Shown: positions 48,155-57,048 of the stretch, in pieces
Position numbering within the stretch: the first letter of the stretch is position 1
How the letters are laid out: the number at the start of each line of letters is the position of its first letter
Source of the DNA: Kangiella profundi
GTDB lineage: Bacteria; Pseudomonadota; Gammaproteobacteria; Enterobacterales; Kangiellaceae
DNA length: 64,000 nt
Direction: 5' to 3'
NCBI RefSeq assembly: GCF_002838765.1
Contig: NZ_CP025120.1
Span: forward strand, 1,798,001-1,862,000
The notes under the pieces: generated by a model
Databases searched by the model: none
What the model saw: only the letters and a program-made list of their open reading frames with translations
Told to the model about the DNA's origin: nothing
Made by a program: the position numbers and the translations under genes

Positions 48155-48868
48155 CTAGCTGTGCGCTTTACGGTGTAATACGCCCGAGAATTCCTCAAGG
48201 AAGTTCTCATACTGAGTTTCAATACGCTGCAAACGGTTAGTAAAACGGTTGTAAGCAATAACCGCAGGAATTGCTGCAAACAAGCCCATTGCCGTTGCAA
48301 TCAAAGCTTCCGCAATACCTGGCGCAACCATTGCCAACGTGGCCTGCTTGACCGAACCCAAGGCGATAAAAGAGTTCATGATGCCCCACACAGTACCAAA
48401 TAGACCGATATAAGGTGTAACCGAACCAACGGTTGCCAAAAACGCCAAGTTGCGCTCAAGCTTTTCAACCTCACGGCTATGAGCTACGCGCATGGCTCTA
48501 TGAGTTCCGTCCATCACAGCTTCTGGGCTGACGCCACTTTGCTGGCGCAAGCGCATAAACTCACGGTAACCCGCCTGAAATAACGATTCCAGACCGGATA
48601 CCGGCTTTTGACGCTGTGATAAGTCAGTGGATAGCTTGCTGAGATCAATGCCAGACCAGAAACGATCTTCGAATTTTTTACTTTCTCGGGCGGCGCTATT
48701 CAGGACGCTTGAGCGCTGGAAAATCATTGCCCAGGAAATAACCGATATTAATAACAACAGAACCATAATGGCCTGTACCGGAATACTGGCATGTAAAAAC
48801 AGATTAGCAATCGACATCGGGTCGTCAGATGTTGATAGAACTGCAGTCGTTGTTTCAGCACCAGTCAC
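48155..48868 (-). CDS. tolQ: Tol-Pal protein TolQ
   Basis: 237 aa MotA/TolQ/ExbB proton channel with three transmembrane helices (about 25-45, 140-160, 175-195) and the ATVGSVTPYIGLFGTVWGIM signature. Its start overlaps the end of ybgC by 14 bases; tolR follows after 8. Confidence 0.98.
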   Translation of the reverse strand: MTGAETTTAVLSTSDDPMSIANLFLHASIPVQAIMVLLLLISVISWAMIFQRSSVLNSAARESKKFEDRFWSGIDLSKLSTDLSQRQKPVSGLESLFQAGYREFMRLRQQSGVSPEAVMDGTHRAMRVAHSREVEKLERNLAFLATVGSVTPYIGLFGTVWGIMNSFIALGSVKQATLAMVAPGIAEALIATAMGLFAAIPAVIAYNRFTNRLQRIETQYENFLEEFSGVLHRKAHS

Positions 48869-49274
48869 GAGCTATCTCCTCTTTTAAATAGTCAGGCATG
48901 GCAGCAGGTTTCATGGTTTTCATATCAACGCAAGCCACGCGTATAGTTGCTTTATTCACTAATAATTGTTGTTCATCGTCAGTGACAATTTCCTGTTCAA
49001 AAATCACACTGGTTCTGCGAACACTGGCGATTCTGGTTTTGATCAGAAGCTTGTCATTAAAACGTGCAGGTAGGAGGTATTTGGCATCCACATGAGCAAC
49101 TGCAAAAGCTAAGCCCTTGTCGATTAAGATATCCTGTTCCCACCCCAAAGAACGAAGCCATTCAGTACGACCACGCTCATAAAACCTTAAATAATTGGCG
49201 TAAAACACTACGCCCGCCACATCAGTGTCTTCGTAGTAGACTCTAACGGGCCAAATAAATTCACGCACACTCAT
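48855..49274 (-). CDS. ybgC: YbgC-type acyl-CoA thioesterase of the Tol-Pal operon
   Basis: 139 aa hot-dog fold. N-terminal RVYYEDTDVAGVVFYANYLRFYERGRTEWLR is the 4-hydroxybenzoyl-CoA thioesterase signature with catalytic Asp. First gene of ybgC-tolQRAB-pal-cpoB. Its -10 (TATAAT, minus, 49292-49297) lies just upstream. Confidence 0.97.
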   Translation of the reverse strand: MSVREFIWPVRVYYEDTDVAGVVFYANYLRFYERGRTEWLRSLGWEQDILIDKGLAFAVAHVDAKYLLPARFNDKLLIKTRIASVRRTSVIFEQEIVTDDEQQLLVNKATIRVACVDMKTMKPAAMPDYLKEEIARDWC

Positions 49275-49291
49275 CAGTTTTGCGACTCTGT

Positions 49292-49297
49292 ATTATA
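49292..49297 (-). promoter_or_regulatory. -10 element of ybgC-tol-pal operon
   Basis: The minus strand reads TATAAT 17 bases before the ybgC start; only a weak -35 was seen. It suggests the tol operon is transcribed independently of ruvB, 106 bases upstream. Confidence 0.5.
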
Positions 49298-49380
49298 ACG
49301 ATTGAATTTGTAAAAAGTGTTAATAGGATCTCGAAAAAGTTGCAGGCTCATTGGCAAGTTTGCCTTATTTATTGGGTAAA

Positions 49381-50400
49381 TTAATCAAACAAGTCGGGAT
49401 CTTGCGGGATAATCTCAAAATGCTGATAAGCAAGCTTGGTGGCAATTCGGCCACGAGGTGTTCGCTGAATAAAGCCCTGCTGAATCAAAAATGGCTCCAG
49501 CACCTCATCAATCGTATCACGCTCTTCGCCAATGGCTGCAGCCAGCGTATCCAACCCAACAGGACCTCCGGCAAACTTTTCGATGATGGTTAGTAATAAC
49601 TTACGATCCATCATATCGAAACCTTTATGGTCAACATCGAGCATATCCAGCGCGCGATCAGAAATCTGCTGGGTAATCACGCCATCGGATTTAATTTCTG
49701 CATAATCTCGAACCCGTCTTAACAGACGATTGGCAATCCTTGGCGTACCGCGAGAGCGACGGGCAATTTCAAGCGCGCCCTTCTCTTCAATCGGCAATTC
49801 CAGAATGCGCGCAGAGCGCATCACAATATGGGTTAAATCTTTTAAGTTATAAAATTCCAGCCTTTGTACAATGCCAAAACGATCACGCAGCGGCGAGGTC
49901 AGAAGGCCTGCACGAGTGGTAGCTCCAACCAGAGTAAAAGGTGGTAAATCAATCTTTATCGAGCGTGCCGCAGGACCTTCGCCAATCATAATATCCAGCT
50001 GATAGTCTTCCATCGCCGGATAGAGCACTTCTTCAACGTGTGGACTTAAGCGATGAATCTCATCAATGAAGAGCACATCATTGGGCTCAAGATTGGTCAG
50101 CATAGCTGCCAGATCACCGGCTTTTTCCAAAACGGGGCCAGAAGTGTGTTTAATACCCACACCCATTTCATTGGCGATAATATTGGAAAGCGTTGTTTTA
50201 CCTAAACCGGGGGGGCCAAAGATGAGCACATGGTCCAAAGCTTCCTGACGCTTTTTGGCAGCGCCAAGAAAAATTTCCATCTGTTCGCGGACTTTTTCCT
50301 GTCCAACGTATTCGTCTAAGGTCGTCGGACGAATAGCACGATCAAACTGATCTTCGTCAGCAAACTCGGATGGTGTAATAATGCGGTCATGCTCAATCAT
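49381..50400 (-). CDS. ruvB: Holliday junction branch-migration helicase RuvB
   Basis: 339 aa AAA+ motor. Walker [11 protein letters not shown], Walker [10 protein letters not shown], sensor GATTRAG and the C-terminal winged helix. Unusually separated from ruvA by about 8 kb, whereas in most gammaproteobacteria ruvCAB is contiguous. Precedes ybgC as usual. Confidence 0.98.
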   Translation of the reverse strand: MIEHDRIITPSEFADEDQFDRAIRPTTLDEYVGQEKVREQMEIFLGAAKKRQEALDHVLIFGPPGLGKTTLSNIIANEMGVGIKHTSGPVLEKAGDLAAMLTNLEPNDVLFIDEIHRLSPHVEEVLYPAMEDYQLDIMIGEGPAARSIKIDLPPFTLVGATTRAGLLTSPLRDRFGIVQRLEFYNLKDLTHIVMRSARILELPIEEKGALEIARRSRGTPRIANRLLRRVRDYAEIKSDGVITQQISDRALDMLDVDHKGFDMMDRKLLLTIIEKFAGGPVGLDTLAAAIGEERDTIDEVLEPFLIQQGFIQRTPRGRIATKLAYQHFEIIPQDPDLFD

Positions 50401-50510
50401 GGCATTTCGTGCAAAGGCACTAGGGATATATAACGTGAAGCTAGTCTACCAAGTGTCTGTAATTTATGGAACCACGCCATAAGCGATTTCCATAATTGGT
50501 CATAATTCAA

Positions 50511-52466
50511 TTAAATCGCCTGCTCCAGCTGATCTTGCAGCTCCAGCCACTCTTCTTCGGTTTGCTCTAACTTGGCTGTCACTTCCGAATATTCGGCAGT
50601 CAACTCTACCAGTTTTGATTTGTTGCTTTCGTCATACAGACTCTGGTCAGCCATAACGTCATCCAGCTCAGCTTTGCGCTTTTGTAGGTCGTCTAACTGC
50701 TGTTCCAGTTTTTTCAACTTGTTCTTCAGAGGTTGTAACTGTTTACGTTTTTCAGCGTCAATGCGGCGCTGTTCTTTTCGCGATAGCTCGTTGTCTGAGC
50801 TATCAGAGCTAGCAACTTCTTGCTGAATAGTTTGAGCTTGCCCTGCTTTTTTCTGTTGCAAAGTATCTTCCAGAGACCAGCGCGCATAATCATCCAGATC
50901 ACCTTTGAAAGGCTCAACTTTGCCATCAGCTACCAGATAGAGGTCATCACAGACGGTTCTAAGCATGTGGCGATCGTGTGAAACCAGCACCATAGCTCCC
51001 TCAAAACTCTGGAATGCCATGGTCATTGCCAGACGCATTTCGAGATCCAAATGGTTGGTCGGCTCATCCAGAAGCAAGAGATTGGGTTTTGAATAAACCA
51101 GCATGGCCAATACCAGCCGTGCTTTCTCACCACCTGAAAATGGTGCCACCGGCTCCAGCGCCTTGTCTCCATTAAAGTCAAATCCACCGAGGAAGTTACG
51201 CAATTCCTGTTCAGTAGCATCAGGATAATCACGTTGCAAATGTTGCAAAGGTGACATTTGTGGATGCAACTGCTCCAACTGATGCTGTGCGAAGTAACCT
51301 ATCTTGAGCGTCTTAGCCAAAACCTTTTCACCCGCCAGCAACGCCAGCTCTCCAGCGAGTACTTTAATCAGAGTCGATTTACCGGCACCATTTTTACCCA
51401 GCAGACCAATCCGATCGCCCGGCATCAAAGAAAAGCCAACACCGGACAGCACCTTTTTGACGCCCTCTTCCATCTGATAACCCGCGTCGGCAGATTTCAG
51501 TTGTAGCAAAGGGCTCGGCAAATGACCCAGCTCAGGGAACTCAAAATGAAACGGTGAATCAACATGTGCTGGAGCAATCTTCTCCATTCGTTCTAAAGCC
51601 TTTAAGCGGCTCTGCGCCTGCTTGGCCTTCGAGGCCTTAGCTTTAAAACGATCAACGAAGGATTGCATGTGTGAAATTTCTTTCTGTTGACGTTCGAATT
51701 GCGCCTGCTGTTGAGCCAGCTGCTCAGCACGTTGAATTTCAAAGTCAGAGTAATTACCACTGTATAGAGTGACTTTTTCCTGCTCGATATGGGCAATTCG
51801 ATTAATGGTGCGGTCAAGAAAGTCACGGTCATGAGAAATCAGCAAGACTGCGCCCTGATAGGCCTTGAGCCAGTTTTCCAGCCAGATTACCGCTTCCATG
51901 TCCAGGTGGTTCGTTGGCTCATCCAGCAACAACAGGTTTGAGCGACACATCAGCGCCTGAGCCAAATTAAGTCGCATCCGCCAGCCACCAGAAAAGCTCG
52001 ACACCGGCAATTGCTCCTGCTCGGCATTAAAACCCAGACCATGCATTAAAGCGCCGGCACGAGCTCGTGCCGAATAACCATTAATCTCATCTAGCTTTTG
52101 ATGTAGTTTTGCCACACGCTGGCCATCAGCATCATTATGGTCACCCTTGGCAGCCTTCTCTTCCAAACGAGTCAGCTCCGCTTCAATCGCGCACAATTCC
52201 TCATCACCCTGCAACACATATTCTAATGCAGGCGTTTCCACTGACGGTGTTTCCTGGCGCACGCTAGAAATGGTAATGCCACCCGCCATCGAGAAATTCC
52301 CGGCGTCTTCCTCAAGCTCACCACGAATCAAAGCAAACAGCGACGACTTACCCGTACCGTTAGCCCCCGTCACCCCCACCTTGTCGCGAGGATTAATGAT
52401 GAAACTGGCATTCTCAAATAAGACTTTTTTGCCACGGCGCAGCGCCATGTTCTCGAAAAACAGCAT
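50511..52466 (-). CDS. yheS: ABC-F ATPase YheS
   Basis: 651 aa with two ABC domains: Walker A GANGTGKSS and GKNGAGKSTL, signatures FSGGWRMRL and FSGGEKARL, Walker B LLLLDEPTNHLD twice, an ABC_tran_Xtn linker (RFKAKASKAKQAQSRLKALERM) and a C-terminal coiled coil. Close to E. coli YheS throughout, including start INPxxKVGxxGxNGxGKS. ABC-F proteins act on the ribosome. In E. coli it is not near ruv genes. Confidence 0.93.
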   Translation of the reverse strand: MLFFENMALRRGKKVLFENASFIINPRDKVGVTGANGTGKSSLFALIRGELEEDAGNFSMAGGITISSVRQETPSVETPALEYVLQGDEELCAIEAELTRLEEKAAKGDHNDADGQRVAKLHQKLDEINGYSARARAGALMHGLGFNAEQEQLPVSSFSGGWRMRLNLAQALMCRSNLLLLDEPTNHLDMEAVIWLENWLKAYQGAVLLISHDRDFLDRTINRIAHIEQEKVTLYSGNYSDFEIQRAEQLAQQQAQFERQQKEISHMQSFVDRFKAKASKAKQAQSRLKALERMEKIAPAHVDSPFHFEFPELGHLPSPLLQLKSADAGYQMEEGVKKVLSGVGFSLMPGDRIGLLGKNGAGKSTLIKVLAGELALLAGEKVLAKTLKIGYFAQHQLEQLHPQMSPLQHLQRDYPDATEQELRNFLGGFDFNGDKALEPVAPFSGGEKARLVLAMLVYSKPNLLLLDEPTNHLDLEMRLAMTMAFQSFEGAMVLVSHDRHMLRTVCDDLYLVADGKVEPFKGDLDDYARWSLEDTLQQKKAGQAQTIQQEVASSDSSDNELSRKEQRRIDAEKRKQLQPLKNKLKKLEQQLDDLQKRKAELDDVMADQSLYDESNKSKLVELTAEYSEVTAKLEQTEEEWLELQDQLEQAI

Positions 52467-52731
52467 GGAAATAGTGATTGGTCAAAAGTGCAGCCATTAT
52501 ATCGGTTCGCAAAAGCAGTACAATCAGAATTGGCGAAGATACCAATATCGGCTCAAGCTTTGATTTCCTTTGATGCAAAGGTTTTGCTAGTATCGGTACA
52601 GTCGAATAATACCGGCCAGTATCTCTTAGGCAGAGCCGACAATAGGGCTATCGGCGCGTTAAAACTTGTCGAAAAAACAAAGCAACCTAAAGAAACCCAT
52701 TCATTACTATTTTGTATATTAGAGGTAAGAA
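52467..52731. other. intergenic region between yheS and the lipoprotein gene
   Basis: 265 bases between divergent genes. An 89-codon plus-strand frame crosses it but has no ribosome-binding site or recognisable domain and overlaps the next gene. I see no strong repeat or terminator. Confidence 0.4.
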
Positions 52732-53277
52732 ATGAACCCAATATTCCGAGTTATTAGTATCTTCTTCGTTTCGATCAGTTTGATTGGATGTGCTGGGTTA
52801 GGGAGCATGAAGGAAGTTGAGTTCCAAACAACTTCAAGTCCAGATAAATCTACTGTTAACATTGTTAGAAGGGCTGTTTTTTTAGGGGATGGGGCCAAAG
52901 TTGAAGTATGGGACGGAGACAAGTTTATTGGAACCCTAAGTGCTAGTAATCTTTTGCAATATCAGGCAGAACCCGGTGAGCATACCTTCATGGTATACGT
53001 TCAAGGTTCTTGGGGAGCTGCTAAAGGTCAATTAAAACCTGGTAAAACTTACTACCTAAAATTTAATATGCCCTGGGGAGGAGGCGTGCATTTAGGAGTG
53101 GCAGAGTCAACTGATTCTAGAATACCCGAATGGAATACAATGACTACTGTAACGATAGATAATGCATCACAAAAAGACATACCAGAGAAATATATTCTTG
53201 AAGCAAGAGAGATCCTGCAAAGAGTAGAAGACGGAAGCAAAGATGCAACCCCAATAACTGATAAAAATGCACTCTAA
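52732..53277 (+). CDS. DUF2846-like lipoprotein
   Basis: 181 aa. Lipobox LIGC (Cys20). The mature domain STVNIVRRAVFLGDGAKVEVWDGDKFIGTLSASNLLQYQAEPGEH has the same order as the lipoprotein at 30545: radical strand, D-G-K-F-I-G turn, then a P-G-E-H turn. Function unknown. GAGG precedes the ATG. It is followed by two further small envelope genes on the same strand. Confidence 0.7.
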   Translation: MNPIFRVISIFFVSISLIGCAGLGSMKEVEFQTTSSPDKSTVNIVRRAVFLGDGAKVEVWDGDKFIGTLSASNLLQYQAEPGEHTFMVYVQGSWGAAKGQLKPGKTYYLKFNMPWGGGVHLGVAESTDSRIPEWNTMTTVTIDNASQKDIPEKYILEAREILQRVEDGSKDATPITDKNAL

Positions 53278-53347
53278 AAATAACTTATAGTTCATTTAGT
53301 TGTGACTATGTCAGGATGAGTTAATGAGTTTTGATAAGGATAAATAC

Positions 53348-54010
53348 ATGAAAACCAAAATTTGGATAATATTAATAATTACTACCCTTGCAGCCGCTTA
53401 TTTTTACACCTACCCAAAGGATACGGTGTTAATTAAAGCTGAAGTTACACAAAGCCAAATCAAAGAATCTGTATTACAAAATGATATCGAAACGACTGAA
53501 CCTTCAGCCAGGGAATCAGAAGAAGCCCCTAAAAAGGACTCAACGGTTGAGACTACCAATTCAGAGCCTACTCAAAATACCGACCAAGACATTGTTAAAT
53601 TAATAGACTCGCTCGAAAAAAACGGAGCCCTTGATTCGAATGAAATATTTAAATTAATGTCTGCTCCTAAAGCCTTCGACCAGGCTCTATATAAATTGGA
53701 AGAGTCTTACTATGAGCCAGAGTACAGTTATGAAACCAAGGTCAAGTATCAACATTTCTTTAACACCAGTCCGTTTCATCTTCAGGGCAAAGCACAGCTC
53801 AATAATTTGCAGTGCTCTCCTAAAATGTGTCTGGCAAAAATTGAGGGGGTAAAAAAAGAGCAAGTTATTGAGTACTCTCAGAGTCTCCAGTCGAAGGATT
53901 TACCGATTAATGCTCTCGCAATAAGTTCAAGTGAAAGTCATGCACTCCTTGCTTTCTCCACGGATCCTGAGGTTAATACAATTATGATGCGAAAAGAAAG
54001 CGATGAATAA
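53348..54010 (+). CDS. hypothetical membrane-anchored protein
   Basis: About 220 aa. One N-terminal hydrophobic helix (residues 5-22), an acidic low-complexity linker (EAPKKDSTVETTNSEPTQ) and a C-terminal domain of about 110 residues with two close cysteines (LQCSPKMCLAKI). Not recognised. ATG 53348 (AAGGAT 6 bases upstream) gives a clean signal-anchor; an ATG 24 bases earlier is also possible. Confidence 0.6.
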   Translation: MKTKIWIILIITTLAAAYFYTYPKDTVLIKAEVTQSQIKESVLQNDIETTEPSARESEEAPKKDSTVETTNSEPTQNTDQDIVKLIDSLEKNGALDSNEIFKLMSAPKAFDQALYKLEESYYEPEYSYETKVKYQHFFNTSPFHLQGKAQLNNLQCSPKMCLAKIEGVKKEQVIEYSQSLQSKDLPINALAISSSESHALLAFSTDPEVNTIMMRKESDE

Positions 54011-54048
54011 AGCCACCCTCCAAAACACCCCATGAAATAGGTTACGAC

Positions 54049-54318
54049 ATGAAAACCAATACTATAAGAACTACCTACTGGATTATCGCTGCCCTTCTGA
54101 TGCTGAGCGCGGCGACCGCCAATCAATTCAGTAATCAATTTATCTGGACTAAATTCGATTTTTTGGTATTTGGCATTATGTTGCTTGCTGCTGGCTTGGC
54201 GATTGAGCTGGTGCTTCATTTTGCCCATAATCCAAGATATCGATTAGGACTTATCGGCACCGTTGTCGTTGCATTCTTATTAGTTTGGGCCGAGTTAGCG
54301 GTCGGAATTTTCCATTAA
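54049..54318 (+). CDS. small integral membrane protein
   Basis: 89 aa with three hydrophobic helices (about 10-27, 38-58, 66-86) and a short basic loop (HNPRYRLG). Family not identified; such small three-helix proteins are common and uncharacterised. Follows the preceding gene by 38 bases and probably shares its transcript. Confidence 0.6.
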   Translation: MKTNTIRTTYWIIAALLMLSAATANQFSNQFIWTKFDFLVFGIMLLAAGLAIELVLHFAHNPRYRLGLIGTVVVAFLLVWAELAVGIFH

Positions 54319-54460
54319 GTAATATCATTTCCGTTTGGTTAAGTTATGCTGGAGTTACACTTTACTGGGCCTGCGTCTAGGTGATGCCAACCTATAGTTA
54401 TAGTAAACCTAAGGCTTGCAATGGTATGATGCAGCACATTCACACCAATATTGCCATCCC

Positions 54461-54715
54461 ATGAAATTATTAGTTCGAAATCTCGCCCGCACCACCACCG
54501 AAGACCAGGTTAAAGCACTATTTGAAGAGTACGGTACCGTTCAGTGGTGCAATTTGATTATGGATAAAGCCACTGGTGGCTCCAAAGGATTTGGCTTTGT
54601 TGAAATGCCTAAACCTGGTGAAGCTAAAGCAGCAGTTAAGAACCTGAATGGTCGCAATGTTGATGGCAATAAAATTCGTGTTAAAAAAGCAGAAGATAAG
54701 AAAGAAACCGAGTAA
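54461..54715 (+). CDS. RRM-domain RNA-binding protein
   Basis: 84 aa from the ATG at 54461 (KLLVRNLARTTTEDQVKALF); a 15-codon N-terminal extension is unlikely because all single-RRM bacterial proteins begin here. RNP-2 LLVRNL and RNP-1 KGFGFVEM are intact. The C-terminus is short and Lys/Glu-rich. Many marine gammaproteobacteria carry such cold-associated RNA-binding proteins. Confidence 0.88.
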   Translation: MKLLVRNLARTTTEDQVKALFEEYGTVQWCNLIMDKATGGSKGFGFVEMPKPGEAKAAVKNLNGRNVDGNKIRVKKAEDKKETE

Positions 54716-54840
54716 GCCAAGTCTAAGCTTATCGCAGTTAGCGATAAGTTCTGACTATAACTGATTATTTCCCTATGCCCAATCCAGTGCTAGACTGAGT
54801 CAAAATATCTTAAATATTAAAGATTCTATTTGGGGGTTGT

Positions 54841-55347
54841 ATGGTTTTAAATAAAAGCTCAATAAAGCTGGCTTTCCTTGGCTATTTGCTACTGATGTGT
54901 GGATTGGCTACAGCGGCTGATTCCAATAAGGATAAACTCAAGCAGATGCTGGATGGTAATTCCAAGCCACAAGCATCCTCAGGTATTCCAGATGATTTTC
55001 TGACAGGTCATTGGATTGGTATGTATGACTATGACAACCGTACTGCTGATACGCCACCAGCGAATACTTTTACAATGGTGATGGAAAAGACTCCTCAAAG
55101 TGTCGCGGGGATTATTTTAGAGCCTGACCTCAACCCGCAGTTTTATGCCCAGATTGCTGAAGTCATCAACCCGAAAGTGAACGGCAAGAAATTCACCTTC
55201 ACCAAAAAATATAACAGCGGAACCACTATCGAATACTCCCTTGAAGCAGATTTACCTTCAAGAGTGCTCTATGGCACATGGAGCATAAAAAATGGCCCAT
55301 CCGGAATTGTTCAGATGGGCAAAATAGAAGCTAAAGACTTTCAGTAG
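54841..55347 (+). CDS. exported hypothetical protein
   Basis: 168 aa. Signal peptide ending ATAADS (about residue 26), a short Lys-rich helix, then a beta-rich domain (GHWIGMYDYDNRT, NTFTMVMEKT, YGTWSIKNGPSGI) resembling a lipocalin-like barrel in rhythm, but I cannot assign a family. GGGGGTTGT precedes the ATG. Ends convergently, overlapping the next gene by 17 bases. Confidence 0.6.
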   Translation: MVLNKSSIKLAFLGYLLLMCGLATAADSNKDKLKQMLDGNSKPQASSGIPDDFLTGHWIGMYDYDNRTADTPPANTFTMVMEKTPQSVAGIILEPDLNPQFYAQIAEVINPKVNGKKFTFTKKYNSGTTIEYSLEADLPSRVLYGTWSIKNGPSGIVQMGKIEAKDFQ

Positions 55348-55840
55348 TCTCTACATACGATTGGAGTGCCTCTTTTAGTGAAGAGGCATTGTCAGTTGTT
55401 ATGACAAGGGAGCGTTTCTGCCCTTTAATCTTAATCTCAATAGCCTCTTTCCCGCGGCCAACATATCCCAGCTGTTTAAGCTTTACTCTGTATCCATAAC
55501 CCAGGAATTCAGCAGCAGGATTGCCTTTTTTATCTTCTACTGACTCTATATCTTTAAGCTCAACTCTAGTTTTGCCAAACTTCCCCAAACTGACATAAAG
55601 CGTACCTTCTTCGACCTTGGTTATGATCGCAATTTTAGAAACATACCAAGCTACGAAGGCAGTTACAGCACAAATAAGTAAAGCCCAATGCCCGGCGATA
55701 CCTGTTTCAGGAACAGGTTTACCGAGAAACTCCTGTTCGTAGAAAGAATAACCAAACAATGCCGATAAAAACACCAGCAGGATAGTCACCGCCAACATGA
55801 GTTTTTTAGGCATAATTAGTTGTTTTTCGAAGTATTTCAC
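55331..55840 (-). CDS. hypothetical two-helix membrane protein with PH-like domain
   Basis: 169 aa. Two transmembrane helices (about 14-33 and 48-68), then a cytosolic beta-rich domain of about 95 residues (TLYVSLGKFGKTRVELKDIESVED) that resembles bacterial PH-like membrane proteins; this is inference. The start is GTG 55840 with AAGGA 8 bases upstream; ATG 55813 is the alternative. Confidence 0.55.
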   Translation of the reverse strand: MKYFEKQLIMPKKLMLAVTILLVFLSALFGYSFYEQEFLGKPVPETGIAGHWALLICAVTAFVAWYVSKIAIITKVEEGTLYVSLGKFGKTRVELKDIESVEDKKGNPAAEFLGYGYRVKLKQLGYVGRGKEAIEIKIKGQKRSLVITTDNASSLKEALQSYVETTESL

Positions 55841-56005
55841 TCTATGTTTCCTTTGATGAAGTCAATAATCGTAAATTCTAAAGTGGCATGGGTTACTATG
55901 CAATTAGTAGGCTGTTTTTGTATTAAAAGATGCTAATTTGACACTGGTACTCTCTTAGTTTAATAGTGTTAAGTGTCGATTGTGTAATTACTCAGAGGAT
56001 CAGGG

Positions 56006-57037
56006 ATGCAGTTCCAATGTAATGATGCGACGATAGAGAATACGTTGCTCTCGCATAAAAAACTTGAAGAAATTATCCAGGCGCAAACTTCAATCGCTCG
56101 CCTAGGCATTAACTTTGGAGCTATTCTCAATGAAGCCTGTCAACAGTCGCAAAAACTCACCAATGCAGCTGGTGCAGTGATTGAGTTGATTGAGGATAGT
56201 GAGATGGTCATCAGGGCTGCTACAGGTATTGCCTCACATTATCTAGGCGTGAGAAGAGATAGCGCCAACAATATGTCTGCGATTGCCATTAGAACTCAGC
56301 AGGCACTCATTGCCAACGATACCGAAAATGATGAAAGAGTCGATCAGATCTCAAGAGCGGCTATTGGTCATCGCTCTATGGTGGTTTTTCCGTTATTTCA
56401 TCAGAAAAAAGTTGTCGGCGTGCTAAAAGTACTATCGAACAAACCCAATTTCTTTTCCATCCTGGAATTAAAGATCATTGCCTACATGTCAGAGCTGGTA
56501 GCAAGCACCATGTTTCATGCCCAATACTACGCGCAGGATGAGTTATTCCGCCGAGCAACTCGTGATGAGCTAACCGGTATTCCAAATCGCGCGCTATTCA
56601 TGGACCACCTTCATCAAAATATTGCCCACGCCAAGCGCGATGGCAGTAAAGTTGCGCTTATCGCCATTGATATGGATAACCTTAAAGTCCTGAATGATAC
56701 ACACGGTCATCATATCGGCGACAAGGCGTTAAAGACACTGGCTAATAGGTTCTCAGAAACTATCAGAAGTTCTGATACCGTTTCACGCTTCGGGGGTGAT
56801 GAATTTGCGATTACCTTATCTCCTGTAAACGGGATGGACTCAGCCAAAGCTGTTGTACAAAACTTAATTCAATCTCTGGACTTACCAATGAAAGATGATG
56901 GCCAGGAATTCCACCTTGGGGCAAGTTTTGGTATCTCTATATTTCCTGATGATGTAAATACAGTTGATGAATTACTTGAGCTGGCAGATAAGCGAATGTT
57001 TGCCAATAAACGTGAACGCAAAAAAGAAAGGCAATAA
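56006..57037 (+). CDS. GAF-domain diguanylate cyclase
   Basis: 343 aa. A GAF sensor domain (about 30-170) and a GGDEF domain with intact GGDEF (residues 263-267) and the RxxD inhibitory site RSSD (254-257) five residues upstream, so a product-inhibited, active cyclic-di-GMP synthase is expected. No transmembrane segment: cytosolic. AGGATCAGGGAT precedes the ATG. Single-gene unit, convergent with the Sel1 gene. Confidence 0.92.
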   Translation: MQFQCNDATIENTLLSHKKLEEIIQAQTSIARLGINFGAILNEACQQSQKLTNAAGAVIELIEDSEMVIRAATGIASHYLGVRRDSANNMSAIAIRTQQALIANDTENDERVDQISRAAIGHRSMVVFPLFHQKKVVGVLKVLSNKPNFFSILELKIIAYMSELVASTMFHAQYYAQDELFRRATRDELTGIPNRALFMDHLHQNIAHAKRDGSKVALIAIDMDNLKVLNDTHGHHIGDKALKTLANRFSETIRSSDTVSRFGGDEFAITLSPVNGMDSAKAVVQNLIQSLDLPMKDDGQEFHLGASFGISIFPDDVNTVDELLELADKRMFANKRERKKERQ

Positions 57038-57048
57038 CACTTAATAAA

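Noticed and set aside
52488..52757. 89-codon plus-strand frame between yheS and the lipoprotein gene
   Set aside because: No Shine-Dalgarno, overlaps the well-supported lipoprotein start, and not recognised.
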